From Streptomyces sp. CB02414 (GTDB lineage Bacteria; Actinomycetota; Actinomycetes; Streptomycetales; Streptomycetaceae), in the NCBI RefSeq assembly GCF_001905385.1, contig NZ_LIPF01000010.1, forward strand, positions 186,001-250,000: a stretch of 64,000 nucleotides of DNA, in the 5' to 3' direction. A program made the translations under genes and the position numbers. Positions 10,194 through 19,206 of this stretch are shown here, one piece after another; the stretch's first letter is position 1; every line of letters starts with the position of its first letter. The notes under the pieces are model-generated. The model made no database searches. It saw only the letters and a program-made list of their open reading frames with translations, and was not told where the DNA came from.

Positions 10194-10607
10194 CTACAGT
10201 GCGCGGAGTCCGGCGATCACTTCGCGCAGAATCCGTTCGTCTGCCAAGTGCGCGGGCGGTACGGGCCGGCTGACGGTCACACAGCCGAGTTCCACCAGAT
10301 CGCCGAGGAGCACGCGGACGACGCCCACGGGCAGCTCGGCGTCCGCGGCCAGTTCGGCGACCGACTGGGTCTCCGAGCGGCACAGGCGGACCAGGGTCCG
10401 GTGTTCCGGCCCGAGCACGGCCTCGTCGGAGCCCGGCGCGCCGGGGACGCGGGTGACGAGGGCGATCAGGTCGAAGCGCACCCACGCCGGCCCTGGCCGC
10501 GTGCGTCCGCCGGTCATCGCGTAGGGGCGGACCAGGGGCCCGGCCTCGTTGTCGTACCACTGGCTGCCCGGCCGGTCCCGGCCGGTGCCCGTGGTGTGGT
10601 CGGTCAT
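10194..10607 (-). CDS. cvnC: Conservon DUF742 protein CvnC
   Basis: A 137-residue DUF742 protein with WYDNEAGPLVRPYAMTGGRT at the N-terminus, a central helix-turn-helix-like stretch (SVAELAADAELPVGVVRVLLGDL) and a C-terminal LREVIAGLRAL. It is the third gene of the A-B-C-D set, 18 bases after cvnB. It probably bridges the roadblock and GTPase subunits. Confidence 0.92.
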   Translation of the reverse strand: MTDHTTGTGRDRPGSQWYDNEAGPLVRPYAMTGGRTRPGPAWVRFDLIALVTRVPGAPGSDEAVLGPEHRTLVRLCRSETQSVAELAADAELPVGVVRVLLGDLVELGCVTVSRPVPPAHLADERILREVIAGLRAL

Positions 10608-10625
10608 CGGTGCGGCCCTCCCGGG

Positions 10626-11063
10626 TCATCCGCCGGCGGGCGGCCGCGTGGCGGCGCGCGGCGCCGTGTGGAGGTGTTCACCGACGCGTCTGACCAGTCG
10701 TGCCATCTCGTAGGCCACCAGGCCGATGTCGGCGGTCACCGCTGTGAGGACGGCGAGACAGGAGCCGTCGCCGGCGGCGGCCACGAAGAGGAAGCCGTCA
10801 TCCATCTCGACCATGGTCTGGCGTACGCCCCCGGCGCCGAAGTGCCGGCCCGCGCCCTTAGCCAGGCTGTGGAAACCGGAGGCGACCGCCGCGAGATGTT
10901 CCGCGTCCGCACGGCCGAGGCCCGTCGACGCTCCCACGGCGAGTCCGTCGTTCGACAGCACCACGGCGTGCCGCACTTCGTGCACGCACCCGACGAGGTC
11001 GTCCAGGAGCCAGTCGAGTTCGCGGGCCCGCCGGGCGCTCGCGGTGCCGGAATCGTGGATCAT
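10626..11063 (-). CDS. cvnB: Conservon roadblock/LC7 protein CvnB
   Basis: A 145-residue roadblock/LC7 protein with ELDWLLDDLVGCVHEVRHAV, LSNDGLAVGAST and GRHFGAGGVRQTMVEMDD. Its ATG overlaps the cvnA stop as ATGA, so translation is coupled. In other conservons the B subunit contacts both the A kinase and the D GTPase. A close paralogue lies at 8539-8952. Confidence 0.93.
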   Translation of the reverse strand: MIHDSGTASARRARELDWLLDDLVGCVHEVRHAVVLSNDGLAVGASTGLGRADAEHLAAVASGFHSLAKGAGRHFGAGGVRQTMVEMDDGFLFVAAAGDGSCLAVLTAVTADIGLVAYEMARLVRRVGEHLHTAPRAATRPPAGG

Positions 11064-13624
11064 GCGGGGTCTCCTTCGTCTCTGGTGCCGCCGGCCCGCG
11101 CGTCCGGCGGTGTCCGAGGGCCGGGGCGTCGGCCACCGCCGCGCGACCAGCCGTCGCGGTAGGCCGTCATGCGCTCCCGTACGAGTTCCGGGGTGCGCTC
11201 GTCGTGTGCGCGTGCGGAAGGCGGCGGCGCGGGGTCCGCCGGGCGTCCGTCGCGCAGTTGGGGGGCCAGGCTCGCCTGCCGCACGCGACGGGGGAGGTCG
11301 TCGGACCGGCCCGTCGTGGGGTGCGGGTCGGGGCCGTCGGTGGTGACGGAGTCGTCAGGGGACCGGTGCAGTCGCAAGGGGGTGGCTCCTCGGGGCCGGC
11401 CCGGTGCCGACTTCTCCGCCGTCGCCGGTACGGAGACCGCCAGCGCCGGACGTTCGGCCGGGGCGGTGACGGGCTCCTCGTACGCGGTGGCACCGGAGAC
11501 GCGCGCGTATTCGGCGTCTTCGGGCCGTGAGGTCTCGTAGGCCGCTGTGGGCGGACGCTCCGGCGTTCCGCTGTGCAGGAGTGCGGTGGGCAGGAGGACG
11601 ACGGCGGTGGTGCCGCCGTAGGGCGAGGTCTTGAGGTGGACCTTGATGTCGTGCCGTGCGGCGAGCCGGCTGACCACGAACAGGCCGAGGCGGTCGCTGT
11701 CGAACAGGTCGAGCGCCTCGGACCGGGCGATGCGGTGGTTGGCCTCGGCGAGGTTGTCCTTGCCCATGCCGAGCCCGCGGTCCTCGATCTCGACGGCGTA
11801 GCCGTTGCCCACGGGCTCGCCGCTGACACGCACGCGCGTGTGGGGCGGTGAGAACTGGGCCGCGTTCTCGATGAGTTCGGCCACGAGGTGGGTGAGATCG
11901 GCGACCGCGGCACCGACGACCGACTCCTCGGGAAGGTGCCGTACCTCCACGCGCGCGTAGTCCTCGACCTCGGAGACGGCCGCCCGGACCACGTCCGTGA
12001 GGGAGACCGGCATGCGCCAGGCGCGGCCCGGTGCGGCGCCGGAGAGGATGATGAGGCTCTCGGCGTGGCGCCGCATGCGGGTGGTGAGGTGGTCGAGGCG
12101 GAAGAGGTCGCTGAGCTCGTTCGGGTCGTCGGAGCGGCGTTCCATGCTGTCCAGGAGGCTGAGTTGGCGGTGGACGAGGATCTGGCTGCGGCGGGCGAGG
12201 TTGACGAAGACGCCGGAGATGCCGCTGGCGAGTTCGGCGCGTTCGACCGCGGCCCGCAGGGCGGCCCGGTGCACGGTGTCCAGTGCCTCGGCGACCTGAC
12301 CGGCCTCGTCCTCGGCGGGCGGCCCCGCCTGCGCCTCGGGGCCGATGTCGATCTCCTCGCCCGTGCGCAGTCTGCGCATGGCCTCGGGGAGTCTGTGCCG
12401 GGCGATCTCCAGGGCGCTGTTGCGCAGACCGACCAGTTCCATGACCAGCCCGCGGCCGATGCGGACGGAGATGACGAGCGACGCGGCGACGGCGAGGAGA
12501 CCGAGGAGGACGGCGGCGCCGGCCGGCGTGAGCACTCCGCGGGTGAACGGGTCGGCGCGGTCGGCGACCCCTCGCCCGGCGTCCTGTTCGATCGCGTGCA
12601 TACCGTCCCGCACGCGCGCGTGCGCCCCCTCCCAGGCCGCGAGCGGTGCCGCCGCCTCGATCGCCCGGTCCTCGGCCCCCGGGGCGAGCAGCTTCTCCTC
12701 GGCCGCCTCCAGCGTCGCGTAGGCGCTGGAGGCGACGAGGTCCTGCCAGGCCGCGCGTTCGGGGCCGCGCAGGTCGGCGGCGGAGGACTCGGTGAGGGAG
12801 CGTCGCCTGTCGACGGCGCCCGTGAACAGTCTCAGCCGCTCGCCGTCGAGGCCGTCGGCGAGGCGGGCGCCGGCCAGCAGGGCCTCTTCCTGGGCGAGCG
12901 CCTCGCCCGCACGGGCGAACTCGACCAGCACCCGTGCGTCGGATCCCGGATCGGCGTCCTGGATGCCGCTCAACGCGCCGCCCACGCGGAAGGCCGCCGA
13001 AATAGTCGTCGTGTACTGGCCGTAGGCGTCCGCCCAGTCCGCGCTGCGGTCGAGGACGGCGGTGCGCAGCGGTCCGAGCCGTTCGGCTCCGGCGACGAAC
13101 GCCTCGAGCCGCCGGGCCACCGAGGCGGGTAGTTCCTCGCTGTCGGCGACGGTGTGGCGGTCGCCGAGGCGCAGTTCCGCCACCGCGCGGTCGGTGCGTG
13201 CGGCGTGCTCCCTGTAGTCGTCGCCCGGGACCGCCGACGCGTCGATGGCGCGGCGTACGGCCGCGCGCCGCTCCGCCTGCAGGGCTGCGACGGCGGCGCT
13301 CACGGGGGCCCGGACCTTGGCGTCCACGCGCTGCACCTGCCGTAGCCGTGAGATGTCCTGTGCCGTGGTGACGGTGGCGTACGCCCACAGGGTCAGCAGG
13401 GAGACGACGGGCACCATCAGCAGGCAGACGATCCTGGCGCGGACGGTGCGCGGGCGTATGCGCCTGCGCCACGCGCGCGTGCCGTCCGGGCTCTGTGCCG
13501 TGTCCGCGGGGCTTGCGGGGTCCTCGTCCGTGGCCGGTGGACCGGCGTGTGCCCGACGGCCGCGCACGGGTGGCCGGGCCGGTGACTCGGCACCGGCTCT
13601 GGGCGTCGTCCGTGGTGTACGCAT
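11060..13624 (-). CDS. cvnA: Conservon sensor-kinase-like protein CvnA
   Basis: An 854-residue membrane protein. A basic N-terminal tail precedes TM1 at about residues 65-87 (IVCLLMVPVVSLLTLWAYA). A large extracytoplasmic nitrate/nitrite-sensing-like domain follows, then TM2 near 360-385 (AAVLLGLLAVAASLVISV). The cytoplasmic half has a HATPase with N-box ELIENAAQFSPP near 585 and G-box GLGMG near 618. A disordered Pro/Arg tail ends the protein. No canonical H-box phosphorylation site is evident, as usual for CvnA. GAGGAA just before the ATG supports this start. Confidence 0.92.
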   Translation of the reverse strand: MRTPRTTPRAGAESPARPPVRGRRAHAGPPATDEDPASPADTAQSPDGTRAWRRRIRPRTVRARIVCLLMVPVVSLLTLWAYATVTTAQDISRLRQVQRVDAKVRAPVSAAVAALQAERRAAVRRAIDASAVPGDDYREHAARTDRAVAELRLGDRHTVADSEELPASVARRLEAFVAGAERLGPLRTAVLDRSADWADAYGQYTTTISAAFRVGGALSGIQDADPGSDARVLVEFARAGEALAQEEALLAGARLADGLDGERLRLFTGAVDRRRSLTESSAADLRGPERAAWQDLVASSAYATLEAAEEKLLAPGAEDRAIEAAAPLAAWEGAHARVRDGMHAIEQDAGRGVADRADPFTRGVLTPAGAAVLLGLLAVAASLVISVRIGRGLVMELVGLRNSALEIARHRLPEAMRRLRTGEEIDIGPEAQAGPPAEDEAGQVAEALDTVHRAALRAAVERAELASGISGVFVNLARRSQILVHRQLSLLDSMERRSDDPNELSDLFRLDHLTTRMRRHAESLIILSGAAPGRAWRMPVSLTDVVRAAVSEVEDYARVEVRHLPEESVVGAAVADLTHLVAELIENAAQFSPPHTRVRVSGEPVGNGYAVEIEDRGLGMGKDNLAEANHRIARSEALDLFDSDRLGLFVVSRLAARHDIKVHLKTSPYGGTTAVVLLPTALLHSGTPERPPTAAYETSRPEDAEYARVSGATAYEEPVTAPAERPALAVSVPATAEKSAPGRPRGATPLRLHRSPDDSVTTDGPDPHPTTGRSDDLPRRVRQASLAPQLRDGRPADPAPPPSARAHDERTPELVRERMTAYRDGWSRGGGRRPGPRTPPDARAGGTRDEGDPA

Positions 13625-13688
13625 GGTTTCCTCACTCGGGACGGAGTCGGGACGCTCCCGCCGGGACCGTCGAGGCCCGGGGCCGCCG

Positions 13689-14486
13689 CTACCGGACGGT
13701 GCCACCGGCCGTGCTACCGGCGGCGCTCTTGAGGGGCTGCCGCGCCGACGCGGAGGCCTCGTGCTCTCCCGCCGTCGGCGAGAGCGCGACGAAGGCCGAG
13801 GTCAGGAAGAGGTAGGACCCGAGACCGACGGCGAGGGGAAAGATGAACTGCATCGCCGTGGCCCCGGGCAGCGTTTCGCCGGAGGGCGCGACCCGCACGC
13901 TCACCGCGAACATGCCGGTGTAGTGCATGCTGCTCACGGCCGCTCCCATGATCAGGGAGGCGATGGTGACGGAGAGCGCGGACTTGATGTTGAGCGCGGC
14001 CCACAGGGCCGCCGTGGCCGCGGCGACGGCGATGAGGACGGAGAGGCCGACCCGGACGGGGTCGTAGGTCACGTCGCCGTGCAGGCGGACGGCGGCCATG
14101 CCCAGGTAGTGCATGCTGGCGACGCCGAGCCCCGTGGTGAGTCCCCCGAGCAGGAGTGCTCGCGGGCGGTTTCGTCCGTAGCCGACCGCGAAGACGCCGG
14201 CACAGACGACGACCACGGCGACGAGCAGGCTCGTGAGCGTGAGCGGTACGTCGTAGCGGATGTCGGTGCCGCTGACGCGGAAGCCGAGCATGGCGACGAA
14301 GTGCATCGTCCAGATGCCGGTGCCGATCGCCGAGGCGGCGGTGAGCAGCCAGTTGCGGCGCGTACGGCCGGTGGCGGCGAGGGCGCGCACGGTGCAGCGC
14401 AGTCCGAGGGCGGCGCCGGTACAGGCCATCGCGTACGACAGCACGGGGGTCAGCCAGCCCAGGGCGGCGTGGTCCAGGTGTCCCAT
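13689..14486 (-). CDS. MHYT-domain integral membrane sensor
   Basis: A 265-residue protein with about seven hydrophobic segments and three MHYT-type motifs: TMHFVAM, SMHYLGM and SMHYTGM. MHYT domains are thought to bind metal, probably copper, and sense oxygen, CO or NO. There is no attached GGDEF/EAL domain, so the sensor must act through a partner. It lies 64 bases upstream of cvnA in the same direction. It is therefore probably cotranscribed with the conservon and could feed it a signal. Confidence 0.88.
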   Translation of the reverse strand: MGHLDHAALGWLTPVLSYAMACTGAALGLRCTVRALAATGRTRRNWLLTAASAIGTGIWTMHFVAMLGFRVSGTDIRYDVPLTLTSLLVAVVVVCAGVFAVGYGRNRPRALLLGGLTTGLGVASMHYLGMAAVRLHGDVTYDPVRVGLSVLIAVAAATAALWAALNIKSALSVTIASLIMGAAVSSMHYTGMFAVSVRVAPSGETLPGATAMQFIFPLAVGLGSYLFLTSAFVALSPTAGEHEASASARQPLKSAAGSTAGGTVR

Positions 14487-14629
14487 GACCCCGGGACGCT
14501 AGTCCCGGAGAGGGCGCACCACGGGGGCGCGTTTCGAAAGGTGTTGCTATCTGACACAGAGAAGCGCTGGAACGATCGCGTCAGGCTCGAACGTGTGCAC
14601 CCCGGCATCGTCCGTGCGGTTGGGGGATC

Positions 14630-15238
14630 ATGCGGAGCATGAGCGACGACCACACACACGTCCAGGAGTTCTTCGGCGTCCGCGCGGCCGACTGGGACAG
14701 CCGGTTCCCCGACGACGGCCCCGCCTACGCGGCCGCGGTCGCCGAGCTGGATCTGCGCGAGGGGGCCCGCGTGCTCGACGCGGGCTGCGGCACCGGACGC
14801 GCCCTGACGCCGTTGCGCGCGGCCGTGGGAGCGTCGGGTCTGGTCGTCGGGGCCGATCTGACGCCCGCCATGCTCCAGGCCGCCGTACGGGCCGGGAGGC
14901 ACCGCGTCGGACGGTTGCTGCTGACCGACGTCGCCGCGCTGCCCCTGCGGTCGCGGTCGCTCGACGCCGTGTTCGCCGCGGGGCTCATCGCGCACTTGCC
15001 CGATCCCGCCGGGAACCTGCGGGAGTTGGCGCGCGTCGTGCGCCCCGGTGGTGTGCTGGCGCTGTTCCACCCGATCGGGCGGGCGGCGCTGGCGGCCCGG
15101 CAGGGACGGCGGGTCAGCCCGGACGACCTGCGCGCCGAGCCCAGGCTACGGCCGTTGCTGGCCGGCTCCGGGTGGCGCATGACGTCGTACGTGGACGAGG
15201 ATGCCCGTTTCCTGGCCCTGGCCGTGCGGGAGGACTGA
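14630..15238 (+). CDS. Class I SAM-dependent methyltransferase
   Basis: A ~200-residue Rossmann-fold methyltransferase. SAM-binding motif I is VLDAGCGTGRAL, an acidic residue (VVGADLTPAML) follows, then DVAALPLRSRSLDAVFA and the post-motif ARVVRPGGVLALF. The fold is complete but small. The start is ambiguous between ATG 14630 and ATG 14639 (MSDDHTHVQ). The acceptor substrate is unknown. It converges on the hydrolase at 15243 with a four-base gap. Confidence 0.82.
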   Translation: MRSMSDDHTHVQEFFGVRAADWDSRFPDDGPAYAAAVAELDLREGARVLDAGCGTGRALTPLRAAVGASGLVVGADLTPAMLQAAVRAGRHRVGRLLLTDVAALPLRSRSLDAVFAAGLIAHLPDPAGNLRELARVVRPGGVLALFHPIGRAALAARQGRRVSPDDLRAEPRLRPLLAGSGWRMTSYVDEDARFLALAVRED

Positions 15239-15242
15239 CCGC

Positions 15243-15998
15243 TCAGCTTCCCTGTGCGACCACCGCCGCGAACTCGTCGGGCCGGTCGAGCATGACGTTG
15301 TGCCCGGCGCCGGGGACGGTCACCACGCACACTCCCGCGGCCTCCAGCTCCGCCCGGCCCTCCAGTTCGCCGCTGAGTCCGCCCTGCACGTACACGCGGT
15401 CCACCGGGAGCCCTTCGAGGAGGGTGCGCATCACGGGCTCCGACCCCCGGAGCAGTCCGACCGCCGAGCGGTGCAGGGCACGTGCGTCGGCCAGCCGCAT
15501 CGTCACCGCCCACGGGGGACCGACGTCCTCCAGCACGCGCGCGTGACCGACGTCGACGAACTCCTCCTCCTCGTAGGCGGCGATGCGGGTGCTGCCCGCG
15601 TCCGGGTGCGGGCAGGCGTCGAGGTTGGCCTCCGTGAGGACCAGACGGGAGACCAGCTCGGGCCGCCGGTGGGCGAGCACGATGGCCACGGCACCGCCCA
15701 TGCTGTGCGCGACCAGTTCGGTGCCGACCAGTTCCGCCGCGTCCAGCGCGGCGGCCAGCGCGTCGGCGTGGTCCTCGAGCGTGTAGCCGAAGTGTTGGGG
15801 CCGGTCGCTGATTCCGTGGCCCGGCAGGTCGACGAAGAGGCTGCGGCGGCCCGCGAGTCCGGGGCGGGCCGCGATGTGCGCGTGGTAGACGGACGAGACC
15901 GAACCGAGCCCGTGCACGTACACCCGCGCCGGTTCCGCGCCCGGTACCTCCGTCCAGCGGATGCGGCTGCCGCGACCGTCGAACCGGGCTTCCCTCAT
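15243..15998 (-). CDS. Alpha/beta-hydrolase
   Basis: A 251-residue alpha/beta-hydrolase. It shows the oxyanion region VYVHGLGSVSSVY, the acidic/strand segment FVDLPGHGISD, the nucleophile elbow AHSMGGAVA (Ser) and the C-terminal GAGHNVML (His). The start is fixed by AAGGAGG five bases before the ATG. It is divergent from the PadR gene, and the 105-bp gap holds a perfect palindrome. It is therefore the obvious PadR target. Substrate unknown. Confidence 0.88.
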   Translation of the reverse strand: MREARFDGRGSRIRWTEVPGAEPARVYVHGLGSVSSVYHAHIAARPGLAGRRSLFVDLPGHGISDRPQHFGYTLEDHADALAAALDAAELVGTELVAHSMGGAVAIVLAHRRPELVSRLVLTEANLDACPHPDAGSTRIAAYEEEEFVDVGHARVLEDVGPPWAVTMRLADARALHRSAVGLLRGSEPVMRTLLEGLPVDRVYVQGGLSGELEGRAELEAAGVCVVTVPGAGHNVMLDRPDEFAAVVAQGS

Positions 15999-16044
15999 TG
16001 CGTCCTCCTTCTGGATCGCGCACTCGCGCACGACCACAAGGAGA

Positions 16045-16064
16045 ATACATCTGAACCGATGTAT
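16045..16064. promoter_or_regulatory. Palindromic candidate operator for the PadR regulator
   Basis: A perfect 7-bp inverted repeat, ATACATC then six bases then GATGTAT, lies between the divergent hydrolase and PadR genes. Its ATAC/GTAT ends and spacing resemble known PadR-family operators. It probably represses both genes. Confidence 0.7.
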
Positions 16065-16103
16065 AGCCTTGCCAGAGTACACAGAGCCAGAGGTACCACG
16101 CCC

Positions 16104-16646
16104 ATGGGCGAGAATGCGGGCATGCTGGAGCTCGCCATCCTCGGATTCCTCTACGACGCCCCGCTGCACGGCTACGAACTGCGCAAGCGCATCACCGCTC
16201 TGACCGGGCACGTACGCCCCGTCGCCGAGAGCACGCTGTACCCCGCGATCAAGCGCCTGGAGAAGGCGGGCTTCCTCGCGCGGGCCACGCAGCCAGGCGC
16301 CGTGGCGGCACCGCGTCATGTCCTGACCCTCACCGACGAGGGGCGGCGGGAGTTGCGCCGCCGGCTGGCGGAACCCGCGCGGCGCGACATCACGGACGAG
16401 AACCGCTGGTTCACGGTGCTCGCCTTCCTCCGGCACCTCGACGACGCCGCCGCCCAGGCCGCCGTACTGCGCCGGCGGCTGGCCTTCCTCGAGGAACCCG
16501 CCAGCTTCTTCTACGACGGTGACCGGCCACTGCGCGCCGAGGAGCTGGACGATCCCTTCCGGCGCGGCGTTCTGACCATCGCGCGCGCCACCTCCCGCGC
16601 GGAGCTCAGCTGGCTGCGGGAGACGATCGGCTCACTCGGCGGCTGA
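16104..16646 (+). CDS. PadR-family transcriptional regulator
   Basis: A 180-residue PadR regulator. The winged helix begins MLELAILGFLYDAPLHGYEL and continues ESTLYPAIKRLEKAGFL and LTLTDEGRRELRRRL. The C-terminal helical part (residues ~95-180) is the dimerisation domain of the longer PadR subclass. The ATG at 16104 has AGAGG ten bases upstream; ATG 16122 is an alternative. It is divergent from the hydrolase across a 7-6-7 palindrome. Its 3' end overlaps the DUF2236 gene tail to tail by 15 bases. Confidence 0.88.
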   Translation: MGENAGMLELAILGFLYDAPLHGYELRKRITALTGHVRPVAESTLYPAIKRLEKAGFLARATQPGAVAAPRHVLTLTDEGRRELRRRLAEPARRDITDENRWFTVLAFLRHLDDAAAQAAVLRRRLAFLEEPASFFYDGDRPLRAEELDDPFRRGVLTIARATSRAELSWLRETIGSLGG

Positions 16647-17558
16647 CGTGTCGATGTGCCGGACCGGGCAGCCCCGCACGCCCGGAACGGGGCGGGTGCC
16701 CAGCTCCGCCAGCCGGTAGCCGTTCGGGTAGCTCTTGATCTCCCGATTCTGCCGGGCGTGGTGCGGGGCACGCCTCGGCGGCATCAGCCGGACCGTCCGC
16801 CCGCGCAGCCGCACCGCGCGGCGCACGATCGCGCGGACGGCGGGGCTCGGCGCGGGATAGCGGAAGGCCCGCAGGAGGGGCTCGTCGAGCAGGGCCAGGG
16901 TCCCGGCGCGCAGCAGCGGGGCGAGGGGGCCCGGGTACCAGGAGGCCATGAGATCGAGTGTGGCGTCGGAGACGCGGCGCCCGCCCTCGTCCCAGGCGAA
17001 GTGCGCCTCCTCATAGGCGTCGAGGCAGCTCTCGAACTCTTCGTACGAGCCGGGAATGTCCTTGATGCCCATGTACCGGCCCAGCGTGCGGTAATGGAGC
17101 GCCGAGGCGACGGTCTCGTGGCGCGACATCCTGCGCCAGCCGTAGTTGTCGATCCAGCGTTTGGGAATCACGACGAACGTGCACAGGACGTAGCGCATGT
17201 CGTCGTTGGAGATGTCGTAGCTGCGGTGCATCTGGTTGATGCGCCGGACGGACGTGCGGCCCTGCTCGCTGCCGAAGCCGTGCTCGACGATGGCGTCGAG
17301 CAGGAGCGCGGTGTCGTCGTACCGCTTCTGCGGCCGGCCGGTGAACTCCGCCGTCTCGGCCAGCAGGCGGCCGATGCTCGGGACGGCGTAGGTGCGGTAC
17401 AGCGCCAGTTCCAGGGCGCGGGCGAAGTCCCAGGGGAATTCGTAGGCCGAGGACAGCCGGTAGATCTCCGAGGCGTCCTCGTACGGGTCCATCCGCCGGA
17501 TCTGCTCCAGGCGCTCGAAACGCTTCACCGTGGCCTTCCCCTTCTGCTGTCGAGGCAT
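16632..17558 (-). CDS. Oxygenase MpaB family / DUF2236 protein
   Basis: A 308-residue DUF2236 protein, related to latex-clearing and MpaB-type haem oxygenases. The helical core carries ALELALYRTYAVPSIGRLL, RRINQMHRSYDISNDDMRYV and the conserved AYEEAHFAWDEGGRR. The His residues around HRSYDISNDD are the likely haem-region ligands by family analogy. The start is the ATG giving MPRQQKGKATVKRF; a GTG giving VKRFERLEQ, with AAGGGGAAGG upstream, is also plausible. The tail overlaps padR by 15 bases. Substrate unknown. Confidence 0.8.
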   Translation of the reverse strand: MPRQQKGKATVKRFERLEQIRRMDPYEDASEIYRLSSAYEFPWDFARALELALYRTYAVPSIGRLLAETAEFTGRPQKRYDDTALLLDAIVEHGFGSEQGRTSVRRINQMHRSYDISNDDMRYVLCTFVVIPKRWIDNYGWRRMSRHETVASALHYRTLGRYMGIKDIPGSYEEFESCLDAYEEAHFAWDEGGRRVSDATLDLMASWYPGPLAPLLRAGTLALLDEPLLRAFRYPAPSPAVRAIVRRAVRLRGRTVRLMPPRRAPHHARQNREIKSYPNGYRLAELGTRPVPGVRGCPVRHIDTSAAE

Positions 17559-17582
17559 CAACTCTACGTTGAATAGCGGGAG

Positions 17583-17921
17583 ATGCACGATCAGCCAGGA
17601 AATCGGCAGGGGAGGGTGATCCGCTTGTTCGGGAAGATCCGCGAGGCCTGGAGCAGATCTCGCGCCGCTCGGCGCACGGTGGGCAAGGCGGGAGGGGAGC
17701 CGCGCTCGCACAACCTGTTCGAGGCCGCCGCCGTGTACGTCTCGGCGTGCGCGGAGGACGACCAGGACAGGATCGACGAGGCGACGGGCTGGGTGTCGCC
17801 GGAGGCACTTTCGTTCGGCGTGAACGAGCTGGCGTGCCGGGCCGTGATCGCGCTCGCGCGGGAGCGCGACGAGTCGCCCCGGGACGTGGCCCGGGCGCTG
17901 CTGGGGCTGCCCGCCACCTGA
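17583..17921 (+). CDS. Small hypothetical protein
   Basis: A protein of up to 112 residues with a basic N-terminus (GKIREAWSRSRAARR) and a helical remainder (HNLFEAAAVYVSACAEDD, ACRAVIALARERDESP). It is unrecognised. The ATG at 17583 has GGAG directly adjacent, which is too close. A GTG at 17616 preceded by AGGGGAGG is an alternative. It is divergent from the DUF2236 gene by only 24 bases if the longer start is used. Confidence 0.5.
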   Translation: MHDQPGNRQGRVIRLFGKIREAWSRSRAARRTVGKAGGEPRSHNLFEAAAVYVSACAEDDQDRIDEATGWVSPEALSFGVNELACRAVIALARERDESPRDVARALLGLPAT

Positions 17922-18060
17922 CGCGTGTGCGCCGGGGCAGTGGTCGATTCGCCCCCGTCCAGCCGGAAAGCTGCAGCTCGGGTGCGTCTGGGAGTCGTGA
18001 CAAGGGCTTCCCGGTCGCACTAGGGTGCGCGCCATTGGACGAACCGATGGGGAGGCTGGG

Positions 18061-19014
18061 ATGGCCGGGACGGACGAGGACGCCGTCGCCGCCGCGGAGG
18101 ATGCGCTCTACGTGCTCACGGCGGTGCTGCTGACGCCGGCGAAGTTCCCGAGCGTGCTGGGCGACGACTACGTGGAGGCGTGCGCGGCGCTCGGACTCCC
18201 GCCGCTGGCCGACGGCTACGGCCTGGTGCTCGGCCAGGACGGTGACGGCGCCCGGTGGACGGTCGTCATCGACGACGTCTCACTGGTCGCCGTCGCCGTG
18301 GCGTCCTGGGACTGCGGCATGGAGTACGACCTGTCACCGGACGAGCGTACGGTCGTCGCCGCGCTGCCCGGCTGGCCCCTCCCGGTCGCCGTGACCGCCC
18401 CCGGTGTCCCCGCGCCGCACGATCCCGTCCCCGAGTCCGCCGACCAGCCCGCCCTGTCGCCGCCGGACACCGCTGTCTGGGGGCCCGCGCAGCGGCGCAT
18501 GGGGGCCGACGAGATCGCCGCGCAGTGGGCGCAGTGGCGGGGGCAGATCGACGACGCGGACTTTCCGGCGCCCGCCGGGAGCGCCGGTTCGGTGGACGGC
18601 GGTCCGGAAGCCGGGCCGGAGGAGGAAGGGGACACCGGCGGCGGCGATGCGGAGTCCGACTCCGGTGACAGGGCCGAAGTCGCGGGCCGGGACGGTGCCA
18701 GCGGCCGGGCCGGGGCCACGGACAGGACCGGAACCGGGGCCTTCGGGCACAGCGGCGTGCGGCGGGTCCTCGCCGAGGCCCGCGCCTACATCGACACGCC
18801 GCCGCCGCTGGGCCGGGTGCGGTCGTCGTTCGCGTCAGGGGACGCCCGGACGCTGCGGGCCGACGGTCCGGGCTGGTCGCTGGTCGCCAGGACCGACGAC
18901 ATCGCCTTCGTCCTGCTCGACGAGGAGCCCGGTGAGGTCCTGCCCGTGGGCAGGGGCCCCTCGCTGCCCGGGCTCCTGGAAGCCCTCGACAGGATGGCCG
19001 TACGGCCGAGCTGA
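18061..19014 (+). CDS. Hypothetical acidic protein
   Basis: A 317-residue soluble protein, unrecognised. Residues 1-110 are a folded domain (AAEDALYVLTAVLLTP, WDCGMEYDLSPDERTVVAAL). Residues ~120-235 are a low-complexity Gly/Asp/Glu/Pro linker. The C-terminal ~75 residues form a second domain (LAEARAYIDTPPPLGRVRSS, LVARTDDIAFVLLDEEPGEV). GGGAGG five bases before the ATG fixes the start. There is no signal peptide or membrane segment. Confidence 0.72.
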   Translation: MAGTDEDAVAAAEDALYVLTAVLLTPAKFPSVLGDDYVEACAALGLPPLADGYGLVLGQDGDGARWTVVIDDVSLVAVAVASWDCGMEYDLSPDERTVVAALPGWPLPVAVTAPGVPAPHDPVPESADQPALSPPDTAVWGPAQRRMGADEIAAQWAQWRGQIDDADFPAPAGSAGSVDGGPEAGPEEEGDTGGGDAESDSGDRAEVAGRDGASGRAGATDRTGTGAFGHSGVRRVLAEARAYIDTPPPLGRVRSSFASGDARTLRADGPGWSLVARTDDIAFVLLDEEPGEVLPVGRGPSLPGLLEALDRMAVRPS

Positions 19015-19206
19015 CCGGGGACGGGAAACCGAGACGCGCGGCGGCGGCAGTCGGGCCGGCCTACGTCCCCGACTGTTCTCGGCCCCCATGCCCGACTCTC
19101 TTCCCATGTGGCTCCAACCCATGGAAGACGCCGGAGACGGCCCGCACGATGGGGCAGCTCCGAGCTCGGCTGCGAGCTCCACTCCCCCTCGTGCCTGGAG
19201 GTTCCG

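Noticed and set aside
11355..13472. A ~705-residue minus-strand frame inside cvnA
   Set aside because: Same strand as cvnA but another frame, extremely Arg/Pro-rich, and contradicted by the conserved CvnA frame.
15201..16103. Upstream extension of the PadR gene, including an ATG at 16059
   Set aside because: The extension is antisense to the hydrolase gene. The ATG at 16059 lies inside the palindrome with a badly spaced ribosome binding site.
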